Positions 23,957-35,777 are shown, counted from the first letter of the stretch. The stretch: 64,000 nucleotides of DNA from Welwitschia mirabilis (GCA_051453625.1 JBOZIK010000001.1:287963744-288027743), one strand, 5' to 3'. Translations and numbers: made by a program. Notes: generated by a model from the letters alone, not told the origin.

Positions 23957-24480
23957 TCATTCTTCCTTGCTTGAGAGTGAGCTATTACAACAAAGGTATT
24001 CCTTCTTTATCAAACTATTACAACCATTCTTAAGTAGTTATTTAAAATCTAAATTGCATCCTTTAAATGATCTCCTAATAACTAAACTATGTACTCCTTT
24101 TATATTTTTGTCCATATCTACTTCTTATAGATTTTAGAATCATAATCTTTCATCTACCTTCTACATTTCTTTATTCAATTTGTATACCTCTATGAACTAG
24201 ATTTTTATCCTTTTTAAAGTCTCAATAATACTTTACTAAGTAATCAACATTGAATGTAGGTGAAATATCCACATTATTTGAAAAACATACTTAATAAGAA
24301 TTTTGTAAAATATTCTTTACAATTTTGCATAAAATAATCTTAAGACCCATGTTTATCATAGGATCTAGTGAAAATCATTTCTTTCTTGGAGTACACCATC
24401 ATTATGTAATCCTTCTCATACTTTCACATGCTTTTTGTGCTTGTATGTGGCATTCTTAACCTTAGAGTTTGATGTTTGTT
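23957..24480 (-). pseudogene. Integrase C-terminus of gypsy element 3 (beyond the nested insertion)
   Basis: On the minus strand, 24430-24370 reads YIMMVYSKKEM, and 24280-24241 reads NNVDISPTFNVDYL. These are the conserved VMVxLRKE and ISPTFNVxDL blocks near the end of chromovirus-type integrases. Together with 31095-31720 this restores the domain order across the nested element, which is the main proof that the two pieces belong to one element. Confidence 0.85.
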
Positions 24481-25954
24481 TGCATGTCAAAATTAACATT
24501 ATAAGTAACTATGTTAATTAATTTAGTATAGGGATAAACATTAAAATATAGTGTTTTATCACATATTAATGTTTTCTTCCCTTTTTATTGATTTTCATGA
24601 AATTATAAAATTTCCCTTAACATTAGCAGGATTGTTGCTAGCTTTTGAAGCATACTTCCAAATCTTAATTAATTCTAGTACTAAATGCCAAAGTCACTTG
24701 GCTAGGACTACTAGTACTACTAGCATTTTGGGGAAACACAACAAATATCTCATGTTCCTGCACTTGTTTAGAAAATTAATCACTTTACACTTATGAGCTC
24801 AATAAGATAAAAATTAATTTAAACTTTAATTCTAGCTACACATGGCTGAAGTAAAAATTGATACATTATAGTGAAATGTGGCACAACAAGGGTGATTGAG
24901 GCAAAGATACATGATGTGGCATCCATTAATAACATCATCAACAATTAAAGGACATGTCATCATCATGATTATACTTGAAGATGAAGGAATCTCCTTTGTG
25001 GATACATGCCAAATTTTTATAACTTCCTTCTTAAGTATCCATCCATTGTAACCCTTATCTTATGTAACCACCCATCTGACACATAAGATGATACCTAATA
25101 CAATGATAACTTAGACTCCAATATCCTTTCCTTACCAATAAAAGGGCTGGTTGGTCTAACATGGGGAATACTTAGAGGCTTGGATGTCATAGTTCTCTAA
25201 TACTATTTCTTGTGAGTGGAATGGTCCATGCCTAATTAAGGAGTTCTTATTCTTTACCTTTTCCATTTGATATACTGTATGATTTACTTTAGTTTTAATA
25301 AATAATTTGTTTAAACCCTTTTATTGTAAATGTATAATTTCAATTGGTAATAATAATGTTTAGGTAGAACTAGTTCTTAAAGTACAATAAAATGGTATTA
25401 GCAATATTTGGTATTAGCAATGTTTATTCTTTCATTGTTAATGTATAATAAAATGGAATTAGTAATATTTGGTAAATGTTACTTAATTATTAAGTTCTTT
25501 TTAACCATGTGAGTTATTTAAAGTTACTTTTGTGATTTATGCTTTCTATTGTTTAATGAATATTATGCACTTAGATTCATACTTTCTATGCTTATAAAGG
25601 ACTATGAAGTATGAAGAGGACTTGATAACTCACCAACACTCATGTGGTGGATGAGGTTATGCCTCCATACCAAGCCTTAATGATTTGATGTTTATTGCAT
25701 GTTTCAAATATGGGAATCATTAGACTAAAATTGAAGTAAAGGATGATTTTATTAAACTCTTAGAGCACTTCATTCCCTTGCATTGTTAACTGAAGATCAT
25801 CTTAATTCTCAAACTCTAATTTTTATTTTGTTTTATTTTTCATTGCAAACTAGAATAATCTTATATCTTTTAATTAATTTACCTTCTACATCCTTGTGAA
25901 AAGATGATACTAAGTGTTTCACTTAATTTAAATATGGATCACTACCAAGCTACA
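24481..25954 (+). repeat. 5' LTR of the nested element
   Basis: Aligns along its length with 29636-31094; shared landmarks include TTATCACATATTAATGTTTT and a block containing GTGGTGGATGAG. The position of the TATA box found in the other LTR reads AATAAAAG here (25137-25144). It ends GCTACA just before the primer site. The 81-codon frame at 24551-24796 lies in this LTR and is not considered a gene. Confidence 0.85.
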
Positions 25955-25963
25955 ATCAAATTT

Positions 25964-25981
25964 TGGTATCACTATCAGGGA
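25964..25981 (+). promoter_or_regulatory. Decayed tRNA-Asp-type primer binding site of the nested element
   Basis: Sequence TGGTATCACTATCAGGGA lies 9 bp after the LTR end. Compared with the Athila/Tat tRNA-Asp primer site, it keeps TGG and GGGA at the ends, and nearly all differences are C-to-T or G-to-A. The preceding AATCAAATTT is also typical of that junction. Confidence 0.6.
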
Positions 25982-26265
25982 TGTAATAGTAAGATAATTT
26001 TTTAAAAGTACATGATTGTTTTTCTTGCAATTTTTAGTTAGATTTTATTTTTTCAATGATGGGTATAAGTTCTTTTTTAATTAATTCTAAACTAATTCTT
26101 TTCTCTTTCATTTTGTGTATGTTCTTTTCCCTTTAATAGTAGATACTGGTCCTTTTCCAATAAATCTAAAATAGTTTAATTTATTAATTTTGGTTATCTT
26201 TCTAACATCTAAAACTTTATTTTTATATTAAATATTTTTGAGTTGTAGGTCTAACAGCTTTCCTA

Positions 26266-26450
26266 NNNNNNNNNNNNNNNNNNNNNNNNNNNNNNNNNNN
26301 NNNNNNNNNNNNNNNNNNNNNNNNNNNNNNNNNNNNNNNNNNNNNNNNNNNNNNNNNNNNNNNNNNNNNNNNNNNNNNNNNNNNNNNNNNNNNNNNNNNN
26401 NNNNNNNNNNNNNNNNNNNNNNNNNNNNNNNNNNNNNNNNNNNNNNNNNN
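26266..26450. other. Assembly gap (185 N) in the nested element leader
   Basis: Unsequenced; between the primer site and the gag traces. Confidence 0.95.
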
Positions 26451-27129
26451 TCTAGTTTATGTTTAATTTTTCTTAGATCCTATAACCCAAACCTTTTTTC
26501 TTAGACCTCATGAATCCTCTATCTTTTTCACAAACTGTCTTATGTAACTTAATTAATGATATCACCTTCCTTGATTAGTGCCATTGAACTTCTTGCCCTG
26601 AAGCCTCTAAAAATTTAAAAGACACCTTTTATGACCTATCTAAACCTTGTCAACTTACAGACCTTTTCTAAAATTGTAAAAAACCCAAAAAGCATGAACT
26701 TTTAGCTTAAATCATTAACCCTTTTTTTTTGAAGTTAAATCATGAGTTGGGCTTCTTATCTATTTTAAACACCTTCTAATCTATAACCTATTTATCCCTA
26801 TGATATTTAGAATTAGAACTAACCTAAAGAAACTATAGGAGACTTCTATTAACCTAAATAAATCTTTAACAAGTATCCTAAACCCCAACCATATATTGAA
26901 CAATCGTCTTACAACTTTGAATTTCAAATTCTTTATGATAACTCATAGGAGCTTTATCCCTTACCTTTCTTTACCCTTCATGATCTTATTCTTTACCATC
27001 ATATTCACATTTATCATCCTTTAACTCACATCCTTCATTGTCATTCTTATATTCTTCATCATTTGATCATCATCCATCAATTTCATACAACTAATAAACC
27101 ACCTCACTTCCCTTTGAGGATACCTTTCA

Positions 27130-27660
27130 AAAATTTTAAAAGGTGGCTTTGAATCTTCTTCCAACACTCAACAACCATCTTTAATTTCTTTGGAAGACAA
27201 TCTTATAAGATTCATGGAATTCCAAATGCAGACAAACCAAAGGATTAATTAAGATATCCAATATTTAACCCAAGTCATTCCTCAAATCTTTAATACACTG
27301 GAAGAAGAAAACCTTCTTACATTCCATGAACCCATGAGCCTAGAAAACTTTGAAAGGATCAATAAAACTAGAAGTTATAACATTCAAACCTTACCCCTTA
27401 GGAATGAGAAAAAAGTCCACAACGAAAATAATGAATATATCCAAGAGAACCTTAAGTATAGAAATACCTAAAAGAGTGATTGGTTACATGTATTTAGACT
27501 ATACTTTATAGTAGTATTAGATACATCAGATGATAATCAATCCATGATAAGTGAGCAAACATTCAAGGGAGAAGAAAAATTTGAAAGCTACACAATAGAG
27601 AATGAACCAATGAGTAACATTAACAATATTGAAAATAAATCTATTTAATCTCAACTGAAT
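27130..27660 (+). pseudogene. Gag C-terminal remnant of the nested element
   Basis: One frame reads SNTQQPSLISLEDNLIRFME, then FQMQTNQRIN, a stop, and a long acidic tail (LEEENLLTFHEPMSLENFER and onward) to about 27650. The Ser-Leu-Glu-Asp-x-hydrophobic-x-x-Phe-Met-x-Phe-Gln-x-Gln-Thr-Asn-Gln pattern is typical of the segment after the zinc knuckle in plant Athila/Tat-type gag proteins. Only two or three stops occur in some 170 codons. Function would be as structural RNA-binding protein; the capsid part upstream is not readable. Confidence 0.6.
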
Positions 27661-28169
27661 CCCAAGAGAACTTTAACGAAATGGATAACATTAACCAAAA
27701 CCGTAAACAGGATTCATCTCTTCTTAATAACCCTTGAACTGATTATGTCATCTTTTAAGTAAGACTCAAACCTTCATTATGAACACAAATCCACACCTTT
27801 GGAACCATCTCTTGATACCTTTCTTAATAATCATTCATCTACTATGGTTTTCACTTTACTTTTATCTTCAATTGAAAATGATTTCTTGCATGAGTTGTTA
27901 AGTAGATATAAATAGGATAAGGGTTGTAAAATTACTGATTTTAAATGCATATTAGCATTACTATTCTTTCCATTTTTATGGATACATGTGTAAATGTTTA
28001 TAGGAATTCGATCTCTTTTTTAAATGCATTGTATAATTTTGACTTATCATTTAAACATCGCATTCATTATTTTAAGCCTTTATTTGTGCAATACCTTAGG
28101 AATGCCTTGAAATGTTTTTGTCTTTTTTGTATGATTTTAACTTATGATTTTATTTTAGTATAGACTTTC

Positions 28170-29427
28170 CTTTTAGAATAAATTTTGGCTTAAAGAATTA
28201 AAAATGTTTAAAAAATTTGTGCTTGACACCCTTTCATGCCTCAAAGAACCTAAGTAATTTCACCTATATAATCATCATATTAACATTTTTAGGTAGGAAA
28301 CCCCGAATATCATCTGCACCATAAAATAAATCATCACCACCTCAAACCCAACTTTCCATTTATTCCATTTTCATTTCACTTAATAAATTCCATCAACCAC
28401 CCTTCCCTTCCATCTATGCATGAATTCATTAAATTAGACGATTCTAGTTAATGGCCCTAAGTGAATAAACTATTAATCAGTGATCACATTCTTATTATGA
28501 ATTAAGTATAATTTAAGTTTACCTATACTTTTTTGAGAAAATGTTTTTCTTATTTTTGAGTTAACTTATTAAGATTTAGCTTACTCAAGGTCTCTTAATT
28601 AGAAAATATGGTTGAATTAAGGTGTAATCTACTTTCATGTTAAGTGAATGTTTTTAAGAATTTATGGGAATAAGATTAGTATTGATTAGGATAATGAGCT
28701 GATGACCCCTTTATGTGCATTAAATTAATTGAATATGAGATGAAGTAATTCAAAGAAAATAAAAATATCTTCTCTCCAAAAGCACATTGATTAATGATCA
28801 ATTAAAATTGGGTTTAGTTAATTTCATTAGGGCTACGAAAGCTCATAGATAATGCAACGGTAATGATTTAATTTATGACATGTTTAAATGCATTGGGGCT
28901 ATAAATAATTCCTGGTAATATAACACTAACTCCTTCATAAATCAACATGTTTAACTCAGTTGAAAGGATATGTCATAATACCAAATGTTTAGTTTGAACA
29001 AAATGCTTAAAACAAGGAACAAGGCACAATTGTAGAAAAAAGTAAATTAGTTTGAAAAACGTGGGATTGGGAGATGCTTTTGTATTTACTTTTCTTTAAC
29101 TTGTATACTTAAGAATTTGCTTAACTAGTTTTTAATTACTTCTAGGTTTACTTTGAGGATACCTTATTTGTATGATATTATGATCCTTTTAAATTTAGAA
29201 TAAAATTTGAAAAACTTTCAATAAATGTAGCCATTAATCTAGGTAATCTATCTTTTAAATTAGTGGATAATGGAATTTTTTATTATATTTCATGTTTTGA
29301 GGTTTTCTAAAAATTGCATTTTATTTCAAACCTTGCATTGTATTATTTTACCTAAATACATTTATCACAACCATTAACTAGCCATGTAATTAACTTGTTC
29401 TCTAATGCCTTCTATAAATTTTCCATC
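28170..29427. other. Non-coding interior of the nested element
   Basis: No protein domain is readable where pol would be expected. The open frame at 27945-28163 just before it has no recognised homology. The stretch probably reflects deletion of pol or a non-coding filler. Confidence 0.45.
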
Positions 29428-29470
29428 TTAATCACTTTGAGGATAAAGTTAAATTTTGGTTAGGCGTATG
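29428..29470 (+). other. Athila/Tat-type 3' untranslated signature
   Basis: Contains TTTGAGGATAAAGTTAAATT and then TTTGGTTAGGCGTATGAC. These resemble the conserved GGGGACAATGTT and TTTGGGGG stretch near the 3' end of the internal region of Athila/Tat elements, with G-to-A changes. It supports the plus orientation. Confidence 0.5.
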
Positions 29471-29635
29471 ACATCTTCTTTTACAAATTTTTTTATTTTA
29501 ATGCCTTAAAATGATCAAAAGTCTTCAAAAATGTCATATCATTCTTGCCATTTTAACATAGTTAATTTTTTCATGCCATTTTTTCTTCATTACTTTTTAC
29601 TAAGGGACTAGAAAACACTAATTAGAAGGTGTTTT

Positions 29636-31094
29636 TGCATTCTAAAATTAACATTATAAGCAAGTTAATTGATCAATTTAGTATAGGGATAAACATCAAA
29701 ATGCATTGTTTTATCACATATTAATGTTTTCTGCCCTTTTTATTGATTTTCATGAAATTATGGACTTTCCTTTAACATTTGCAGTATTCTTGCTAGCTTT
29801 TGAAGAAATCTTTCAAAACTTAACCAATTCTAGCATCAAACAGTAGTGCCGCCAATCAAGATTATTGACACTGTAGGCATTTTAAGAAAATACAATAAAA
29901 AGCTCATGCTCCTACACTTCTTTAAAATATTAATAACTTTGCACTATGAACTCAGTTAGATGAAAATCAAATTTAATCTTTAACTCTGATGACAATGTTA
30001 AAAGTACAAATCGACACATTGTAGTGATATGTGGCATAATGAGGTTGATCAAGGTAAAGATACATAACAAGGTATCTATTAGCAACATCATTAGTTATCA
30101 AAGAACACATCATCATCATGCTTACACTTGAAGATTAAGTAATCTTCTTTGTGACTACATGCGAAATGTTTGTAACTTCTTCTTAAGTAATCACCTATTA
30201 TAACCCCTCTCTTATGTAACCGCCCATCTAACGCATAAGACAACACCTAACACAATGATGACTTAGACTTCAAACTCATTCACTCATCTATAAAAGGGCC
30301 TTAATGCCCTATTGTAAACATATTTGTTTGGCTTAACATGGGAAAGACTTGAAGCCTAGGATGTCATGGTGCTCTAATACTATTTCTTGGGGGCAGAATG
30401 ATTTATGACTAGTTGAGAAGTTCTTATTCTTCACCTTCTTCATTTGATGTAATGTATGATTTCTTTTAGTTATAATAAATAATTACTTTAAGCCCTTTTA
30501 TTATTAATGCACAATTTCAATTAGTATTAGTAATTTTTAGGTAGAATTAGTTCTTAAAGTAGGTTTTATTCTTTCATTATTAATGCATAATAAAATGGTA
30601 TTACCAACCTTTAGGTAAATCTTACTTACTTGTCAAGTTATTTCAAATCATGTGAGTTAAAGTTACTTTCGTGATTTTAATTCTTATCATTTAACAGATC
30701 TTGTGCATTTAGGTTCATACTTTTCATGCTTATAAAGGGTTATGAATTATTAATAGGACTTGATAACTCATCAACATTCATGTGGTGGATGAGATTATTC
30801 CTCCACACCAAGCCTTAGTGACTCAATAATTTAGTTCTTGTTTTAGATACAAGAATCATTGGAGTAAAGGTAAAGCAAAGGACAATTAGATTAGACTTTT
30901 AGAGCACTCCATTCCCTTGTGTTATTAAGTAAAGGTCATCTTAATTCTCAAACTTCGATTTCTCTTTTATTTGATTTTTTCCTTGCAAGCTAGAATAATC
31001 TTGTATCTTTTGATAAATTTACTTTCTACATTCCTATGGAATAATGATACTAAGCCTTTCACTTAGTTTAGATATGAATAATCAAAAAGCTATG
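29636..31094 (+). repeat. 3' LTR of the nested element
   Basis: Second copy of the 24481-25954 LTR. It retains TATAAAAG at 30289-30296, a plausible core promoter, followed by a GGGCC-containing stretch. The terminal CA seems mutated to TG at 31093-31094. Confidence 0.85.
30289..30296 (+). promoter_or_regulatory. TATA box in the nested element 3' LTR
   Basis: TATAAAAG in an otherwise well-conserved LTR segment. The corresponding site in the 5' LTR has lost its first T. Confidence 0.5.
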
Positions 31095-31720
31095 ATAAAT
31101 GTTCTTGAAGTTTTTCACAAATAATTATAATTATCTTTGGAAAGTCCTCTACCATTGCTAATAGTTCTTGGTATGTCATGTAATATATATAGCATTCTTA
31201 GGTGATATCTGATTACCACCTCAAAGGATGAGTTTCCTGTACTTCTTTTTCTTGAATTATCATAATAAAACTCTACACATAATAAGTATTCCTTACCCTC
31301 ATAATGACATTTGAGCAATTTCTCAAATCTATGATTTATCACTTCTATCTATTCATCTATTTATGAATGATATATTAAATAATAATGCAACTTAGTATCC
31401 ATCATGTGTCAAGAAATCCTCTAAAAATAACAAATAAACTAAACATCTCTTTCTAAAATTGTCATCTTTAATAACCCATGAAGATATATAATCTATCTAA
31501 AGCAAATTTTAGTAAAATATGAAGCACAATTATCTTAGCATATGGAATAAAGTATCATCTTATTAAATCTATTCACTATCACCATGAAAAAATTATATCT
31601 TTTATTAAATGATTATCTGCACATATTGAACAAAGTATCATACTAAATGTATCCACTATTACCATGACCAAATTATGTCTTTTATTAAAATGAGGTAATT
31701 CTAAAATGAATTAAATATTT
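31095..31720 (-). pseudogene. Integrase core of gypsy element 3 (part upstream of the nested insertion)
   Basis: The translation begins FILELPHFNKRHNLVMVIVD near 31715, the start of the core with its VVVD strand. An 83-bp tandem duplication (31539-31690) then repeats this region out of frame. The open frame 31342-31115 ends the core with NSRKRSTGNSSFEVVIRYHL, matching the Asn-x-x-x-x-x-Ser-Thr-Gly-x-Ser-Pro-Phe-Glu segment. It stops at a block like LQEHLS just before the nested LTR at 31094. Confidence 0.8.
31539..31690. repeat. 83-bp tandem duplication within the integrase pseudogene
   Basis: The segment starting CATATGGAATAAAGTATCAT at 31539 recurs as CATATTGAACAAAGTATCAT at 31622, with scattered differences. 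The period of 83 is not a multiple of three, so it shifts the frame. Confidence 0.8.
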
Positions 31721-32339
31721 ATATCTTTTAATGGCTTTTTTAAAACTAGTAATATCATGTAAAATCTTGTATTTATTAATCCTTTCTTTTCTATTTAATG
31801 TGTAGAAAAACTTCACACCATTCACTACCCATCCTTGTATACATTTGACCAATGGTATAACCTCTTCAATAGATCATAGGTTTTATTAAACCCATGATGT
31901 GTAACCATGTTTTTGTAATGTTTTTATATACTATGTTATCCTTTACTAATCCTTTGAAAATGCACAACCTATCATTATTAAAAAGTACAGTTTCTTAAAT
32001 ATGAAAGTCCTCGTAGGCATATCCTTATAAAGGCTAGTTTACTTTCTCTTAGACATTCTTTGAGTCTAGATTAAAATAATACAAGTTTGAAATGTGTGAT
32101 AAACCAACATCACAATTGTAAGATTTTACCATGTACACTACTTAAATTAAGACATCTTCAAATCTATTCATCTTTCTACATTTTTGTTTGATTATAAATT
32201 TAAACTCTATAGCTTCTCTGTTCACTTCACTTGCTTTTCACTTATTTTGTCTCATTTTTTTTACACACAGAATGAATCCTTATGAAGTAAGTAATGTTTT
32301 TATCTATTTTATGCTTTAAAAATGGCATTTATCTTTTTT

Positions 32340-32480
32340 TCATAGGTTAAATATGCCTATGTGACATCATTTAATTTTTCACTAAAGAAGGCAATGGGTT
32401 TTTCTTCTTGAGTAATCACTCCTTAAATTGCTTTACCACTTGCATTACATTCTACTTAAAAGGTATTCTTGAAATCTAGA
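32340..32480 (-). pseudogene. RNase H of gypsy element 3
   Basis: The minus-strand translation near 32350-32475 reads FKNTFEVECNASGKAI, a stop, GVITQEEKPIAFFSEKLND. These are the first two blocks of gypsy RNase H, with Asn replacing the first catalytic Asp. The domain would degrade the RNA strand during cDNA synthesis. Confidence 0.8.
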
Positions 32481-32559
32481 AGTCCTATTATAGGTCCTAT
32501 AAAAATATTATTTTTCAAGTATCAGAATGCTTAATTATCCTTTTTCATTTAGTTTAAGA

Positions 32560-33500
32560 CTTAATCCTTTTTTATGATAGCTAACATTAGTGCCCAAGTC
32601 TCACTAAAATCTTTAATAAACATTCTATAAAAACTTCTTAACCCATGAAGATTGTAAACATTTCTTACTAAAATTAATGTAGGAAAAAATAGAATAGCCT
32701 TTATCTTTTTTATATCTATTCTAATTCCATTTATGGAGATAATTATTCTAAAGAACACTAACTCTAGCTACATAAAATAATACTTCTTTAATTAATTCCC
32801 ATTTCTTTAAAATTCAAAGAGCCATTTTCAAATGCTTTCTATTCTATTTAAGTATGTTGATAAATACCATAAAATTGTTTATGAAAACAATGAAAAACCT
32901 TTTAAAGAAATTCTTTAATACCTCTGTCATCAACCTCATGAATGTACTTAGAGCATTTGTTAATTTAAATGTCATTACCAATTAGTTAACTAATTAGTAG
33001 TCTTAAAATCTATCTTCATTTCTTTTTCTTTTAGATATAGGTCTTATGGTATCCACTCTTCAAGTTTATTTTACTAAAAATAGATGCACTCATCAAGTAC
33101 TTAAAATTATTTAAGACATATAAAAATGATACCATATAATTACCTTATTAATGAACCTTCAATTAACAAATATTTGCAACTTTTTACTATCCTTATTTCA
33201 AGTTAATACTACTAGAATAAAAGACATTTGTAAACTTTCTTTGATTAGTCCCTTGTTTATAAACTCCTATAACTTTTTACTTATCTCTTATTTTTCATGA
33301 AATACCATTCTTTATGGCAATTTGTTTGGGAATGAAGCATAGCGAATTAGATTTATCTCATGATTTATACTTTTAATAAGTAATAAAATAGAAGTAAAAT
33401 TATTAATAAAAGCATATAAAATATTTCAATACATCTATTACCTCCATTATGTACTTCTTTAACCACTACATTAAAGTTACCTTTAATACCACTACCAATC
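32560..33500 (-). pseudogene. Reverse transcriptase of gypsy element 3
   Basis: The palm motif reads IFSKINLKSGYHK (about 33044-33083), with Asn where the first catalytic Asp normally stands. The block MTFKLTNALSTFMRLMTEVL follows, then FIVFINNFMVFI (32867-32895), where the YxDD pair has become Asn-Asn. The open frame 32758-32561 (NVYNLHGLRSFYRMFIKDFS) is the thumb. All replacements are of the G-to-A type. The element resembles chromovirus-clade gypsy elements; I cannot name the lineage. Confidence 0.85.
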
Positions 33501-33589
33501 AATAGGCTTCTTCTAGTATTTCATCTCTCAATTCTTTTTTTTCTCTAAGAAGCATACATCTATCTTATTTTTTAAGAATCTCTCTTAAG

Positions 33590-33960
33590 TTTGAAAAAAA
33601 AAATGTTCAAATCTTTTTTCATTCTTATTATTTATAATAAAAGTTCTTATCTCTTAATTATGCATGCACTTAGTATTATATTTCCATGATCTACTCAATA
33701 ATAGATGACACGCATCCATAGGAACAACATCATAATGAACTTAATCATAAGTGTTATTAATTTTAAAGTTAATCAAATACTGTTATGTAATAATAAATGG
33801 AATCCCTTCTACAACTAAGAAATTTGGTATCGTATCAGATGTGGCATGGTCCCTCAACTTAACTTTTCTATCTTATTATTAAAAACTAAGTTTTTAGTGC
33901 TGTCATTATTAATTATTACCTCACAAATCTTGTTCTTTCATTTAAAATTAACTCTATAGG
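33590..33960 (-). pseudogene. Protease region of gypsy element 3
   Basis: On the minus strand the translation reads HYDVVPMDACHLLLSRSWKY near 33680-33740. This is the C-terminal block of chromovirus-type retropepsins (Asp-Val-Val-Pro-Met, then Leu-Leu-Gly-Arg), here with Ser in place of the Gly. The active-site Asp-Ser/Thr-Gly block should lie near 33840-33950 and was not readable. Confidence 0.65.
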
Positions 33961-33975
33961 GTTTTATTTATTGTG

Positions 33976-34185
33976 TTATCTCTCTAATGTTTTCGATTGC
34001 ATGAGGGTTGTTCTAGTAATTAATGTTTCTCCTTTTTCACTATAAATTTTATCTAGTTTTTTCTTTCTAGACTCTTTACTTAGCTTATCATGCTCAAATA
34101 TGGTGATTGTATGTGTATCTTTCTTACTTAATGAACACTCATAAGACATGTGTCCTGGCTCATGACATTTATGGTAAACTATCAA
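33976..34185 (-). pseudogene. Gag zinc-knuckle region of gypsy element 3
   Basis: A 69-codon open frame starts MIVYHKCHEPGHMSYECS. This is the nucleocapsid CCHC knuckle (Cys-x2-Cys-x4-His-x4-Cys) with the first Cys replaced by Tyr. It is followed by a Lys-rich tail. The nucleocapsid packages element RNA. The upstream capsid part, towards 35180, is too decayed to read. Confidence 0.75.
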
Positions 34186-35181
34186 AACCTTACTCCTTTA
34201 CCTCTTCTTATGTAGATACCTTTTCTACCTTTGGTGTCTTCATTGCCTTTGTTTTCCAATTTTAATTCTTTTTTTAATTTTTTTTTTCCTTATCTTATTC
34301 ATAATCCCATCTTTGTTATTCATTTCCTTTTAATATTCCTCTATTAAAGTTATTCTTTTGTTAAACTTCCATTCTAATTGAAGGACTAACTGTTACACTT
34401 CCTTCATACTTTCAGAAGTAACAATGATAATCTTATCTTGAATAAAAAATTTTAAGCTAGTAATGTAGCTGGTTGTCTCTTCTATGCTAAAATAAAAATT
34501 TTATTCCTAGATGAAAAGTGTGAAAAGCTCTTATATATACTCTACTATATGTTTTTCTCCTTACTAAAGAATCTACATTTTTCTTATTATCTCTATCTTT
34601 CAAGTTTCATGAATTTATCTTAAAAACTCTTCTTTTTGAAGTTCCTAAAAGTTAAGAGGCCTTAAACTTAGGTACCCTTTCAAATGTGCTTTTACCATCT
34701 TACTAAAAATTCTTATAATCAAGTTGAATCAATTTTCACCTTATTTTATTATAGCAATGTATTCCATCTTAAAGTAATACTCCATACCTTAGACCTACTT
34801 CTAAATCCTTTCTACTTTAGATATTTCTTCAAATAGTGTTATGTTTATTATGTTCTTCTATTACATCGTCATTTAAACTTATGAAAAAAGATTCTTCTTA
34901 TCCTTTGCACTTAATTCTTCATGCATAACATCATTTCTTAATGGCTTCTCCCTTGTAGGATTTTTACTTTTTACTTTTCATTCTTATCTAAAATTGGCTT
35001 CATATCTGTGAGCATATAGCCAATCCAAAGTCATTGCCAATACCTCCATCATTTCCTAAATATCTTTCATTACTAATTCTTTCTTACAAATGACTTTTGT
35101 AAGTAGGTAACTATTGGATTCTTTAGTGGAATCCTCTCTAAAACTAATGATAACAACCAACTCCACATAAATCTAAATCTT

Positions 35182-35193
35182 ACTTTAATACCA
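35182..35193 (-). promoter_or_regulatory. tRNA-Met-type primer binding site of gypsy element 3
   Basis: On the minus strand this reads TGGTATTAAAGT. It keeps the TGGTAT start of plant initiator-tRNA-Met primer sites and sits about 5 bp inside the right LTR, as expected for the start of minus-strand DNA synthesis. Confidence 0.7.
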
Positions 35194-35198
35194 AAGGA

Positions 35199-35777
35199 TG
35201 TAAAGCTAATGCAATAAAAATTCCAAGATTACTTTTGGATTATGCATCCAATGAAGACTAAAAAATAAATAAGTAATGCATTAAAAAATAAAGTATTGCA
35301 AGCAATGAGAGAATCACTTTAGTTAATGGTATAGAAATTATAATCTTACAAAGTAAAATCACATTTGGTAAAGCTTTAACTAACTCCCCTTAATAATGAC
35401 TTTTAAAGATCTATTCTAAAGTCTATCACTTTATGAATTTAAGAATACCACACTCCTCTTTTCATAACATTTAAATATGCATCCTAATCATGAAGAAATG
35501 CTCTAATATTATCCTCTTACATTTTTACTAAAAATATCATATTTGTAATTCCCTCTTAAATGAACTATAACTTTTTTCTAAATAAAGCATACTATAACTC
35601 CTTATAAATACATTGTGACTATCCTTTAAATAAAGCATACTATAATTTACTTCTTTCTAAATTATACTATAAGTTATTTCCAACATGAAAATTACACTTG
35701 GTTTTTTCAATTTTCTACATAATACCCTCAAATAATACAAGCTCATTTTAATTTTATTTTTTAAGGATACTCATACA
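35199..35777 (-). repeat. Right LTR (5' LTR) of gypsy element 3
   Basis: Begins TGTAAAGCTAATGC and ends CTCATACA on the plus strand. It has a single copy of the segment duplicated in the left LTR. The primer site lies immediately to its left. Confidence 0.85.

Larger units (their letters stand above)
24481..31094 (+). mobile_element. Nested Athila/Tat-like LTR element (non-autonomous or internally deleted)
   Basis: Direct repeats of about 1.46 kb (24481-25954 and 29636-31094) flank a 3.7-kb interior in plus orientation. The interior starts with a decayed tRNA-Asp primer site (25964-25981), holds gag traces (27130-27660) and ends with a 3' untranslated segment like those of Athila/Tat elements (29428-29470). 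No protease, RT, RNase H or integrase is readable, so the copy could only have moved with enzymes from another element. The LTR 5' boundary is uncertain by about 15 bp, and I could not identify a target-site duplication. It is inserted in the integrase of gypsy element 3. Confidence 0.8.
23321..35777 (-). mobile_element. Ty3/gypsy element 3 with both LTRs, interrupted by a nested element
   Basis: Direct repeats at 23321-23956 and 35199-35777 are LTRs of a minus-strand element, bounded by TG and CA. A tRNA-Met-like primer site adjoins the right LTR and a purine-rich tract adjoins the left one. Reading right to left on the minus strand: gag zinc knuckle (34150), protease (33600-33960), RT (32560-33500), RNase H (32350-32480) and integrase (31095-31720 and 23960-24460). 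The integrase is split by a 6.6-kb nested retrotransposon at 24481-31094. Without the insertion the element would be about 5.8 kb. Flanking 5-bp sequences (TTTGG, TTAGA) do not match as a target-site duplication. Confidence 0.85.

Noticed and set aside
24551-24796. Plus-strand frame of 81 codons
   Set aside because: Lies in the 5' LTR of the nested element; the other LTR copy does not keep the frame.
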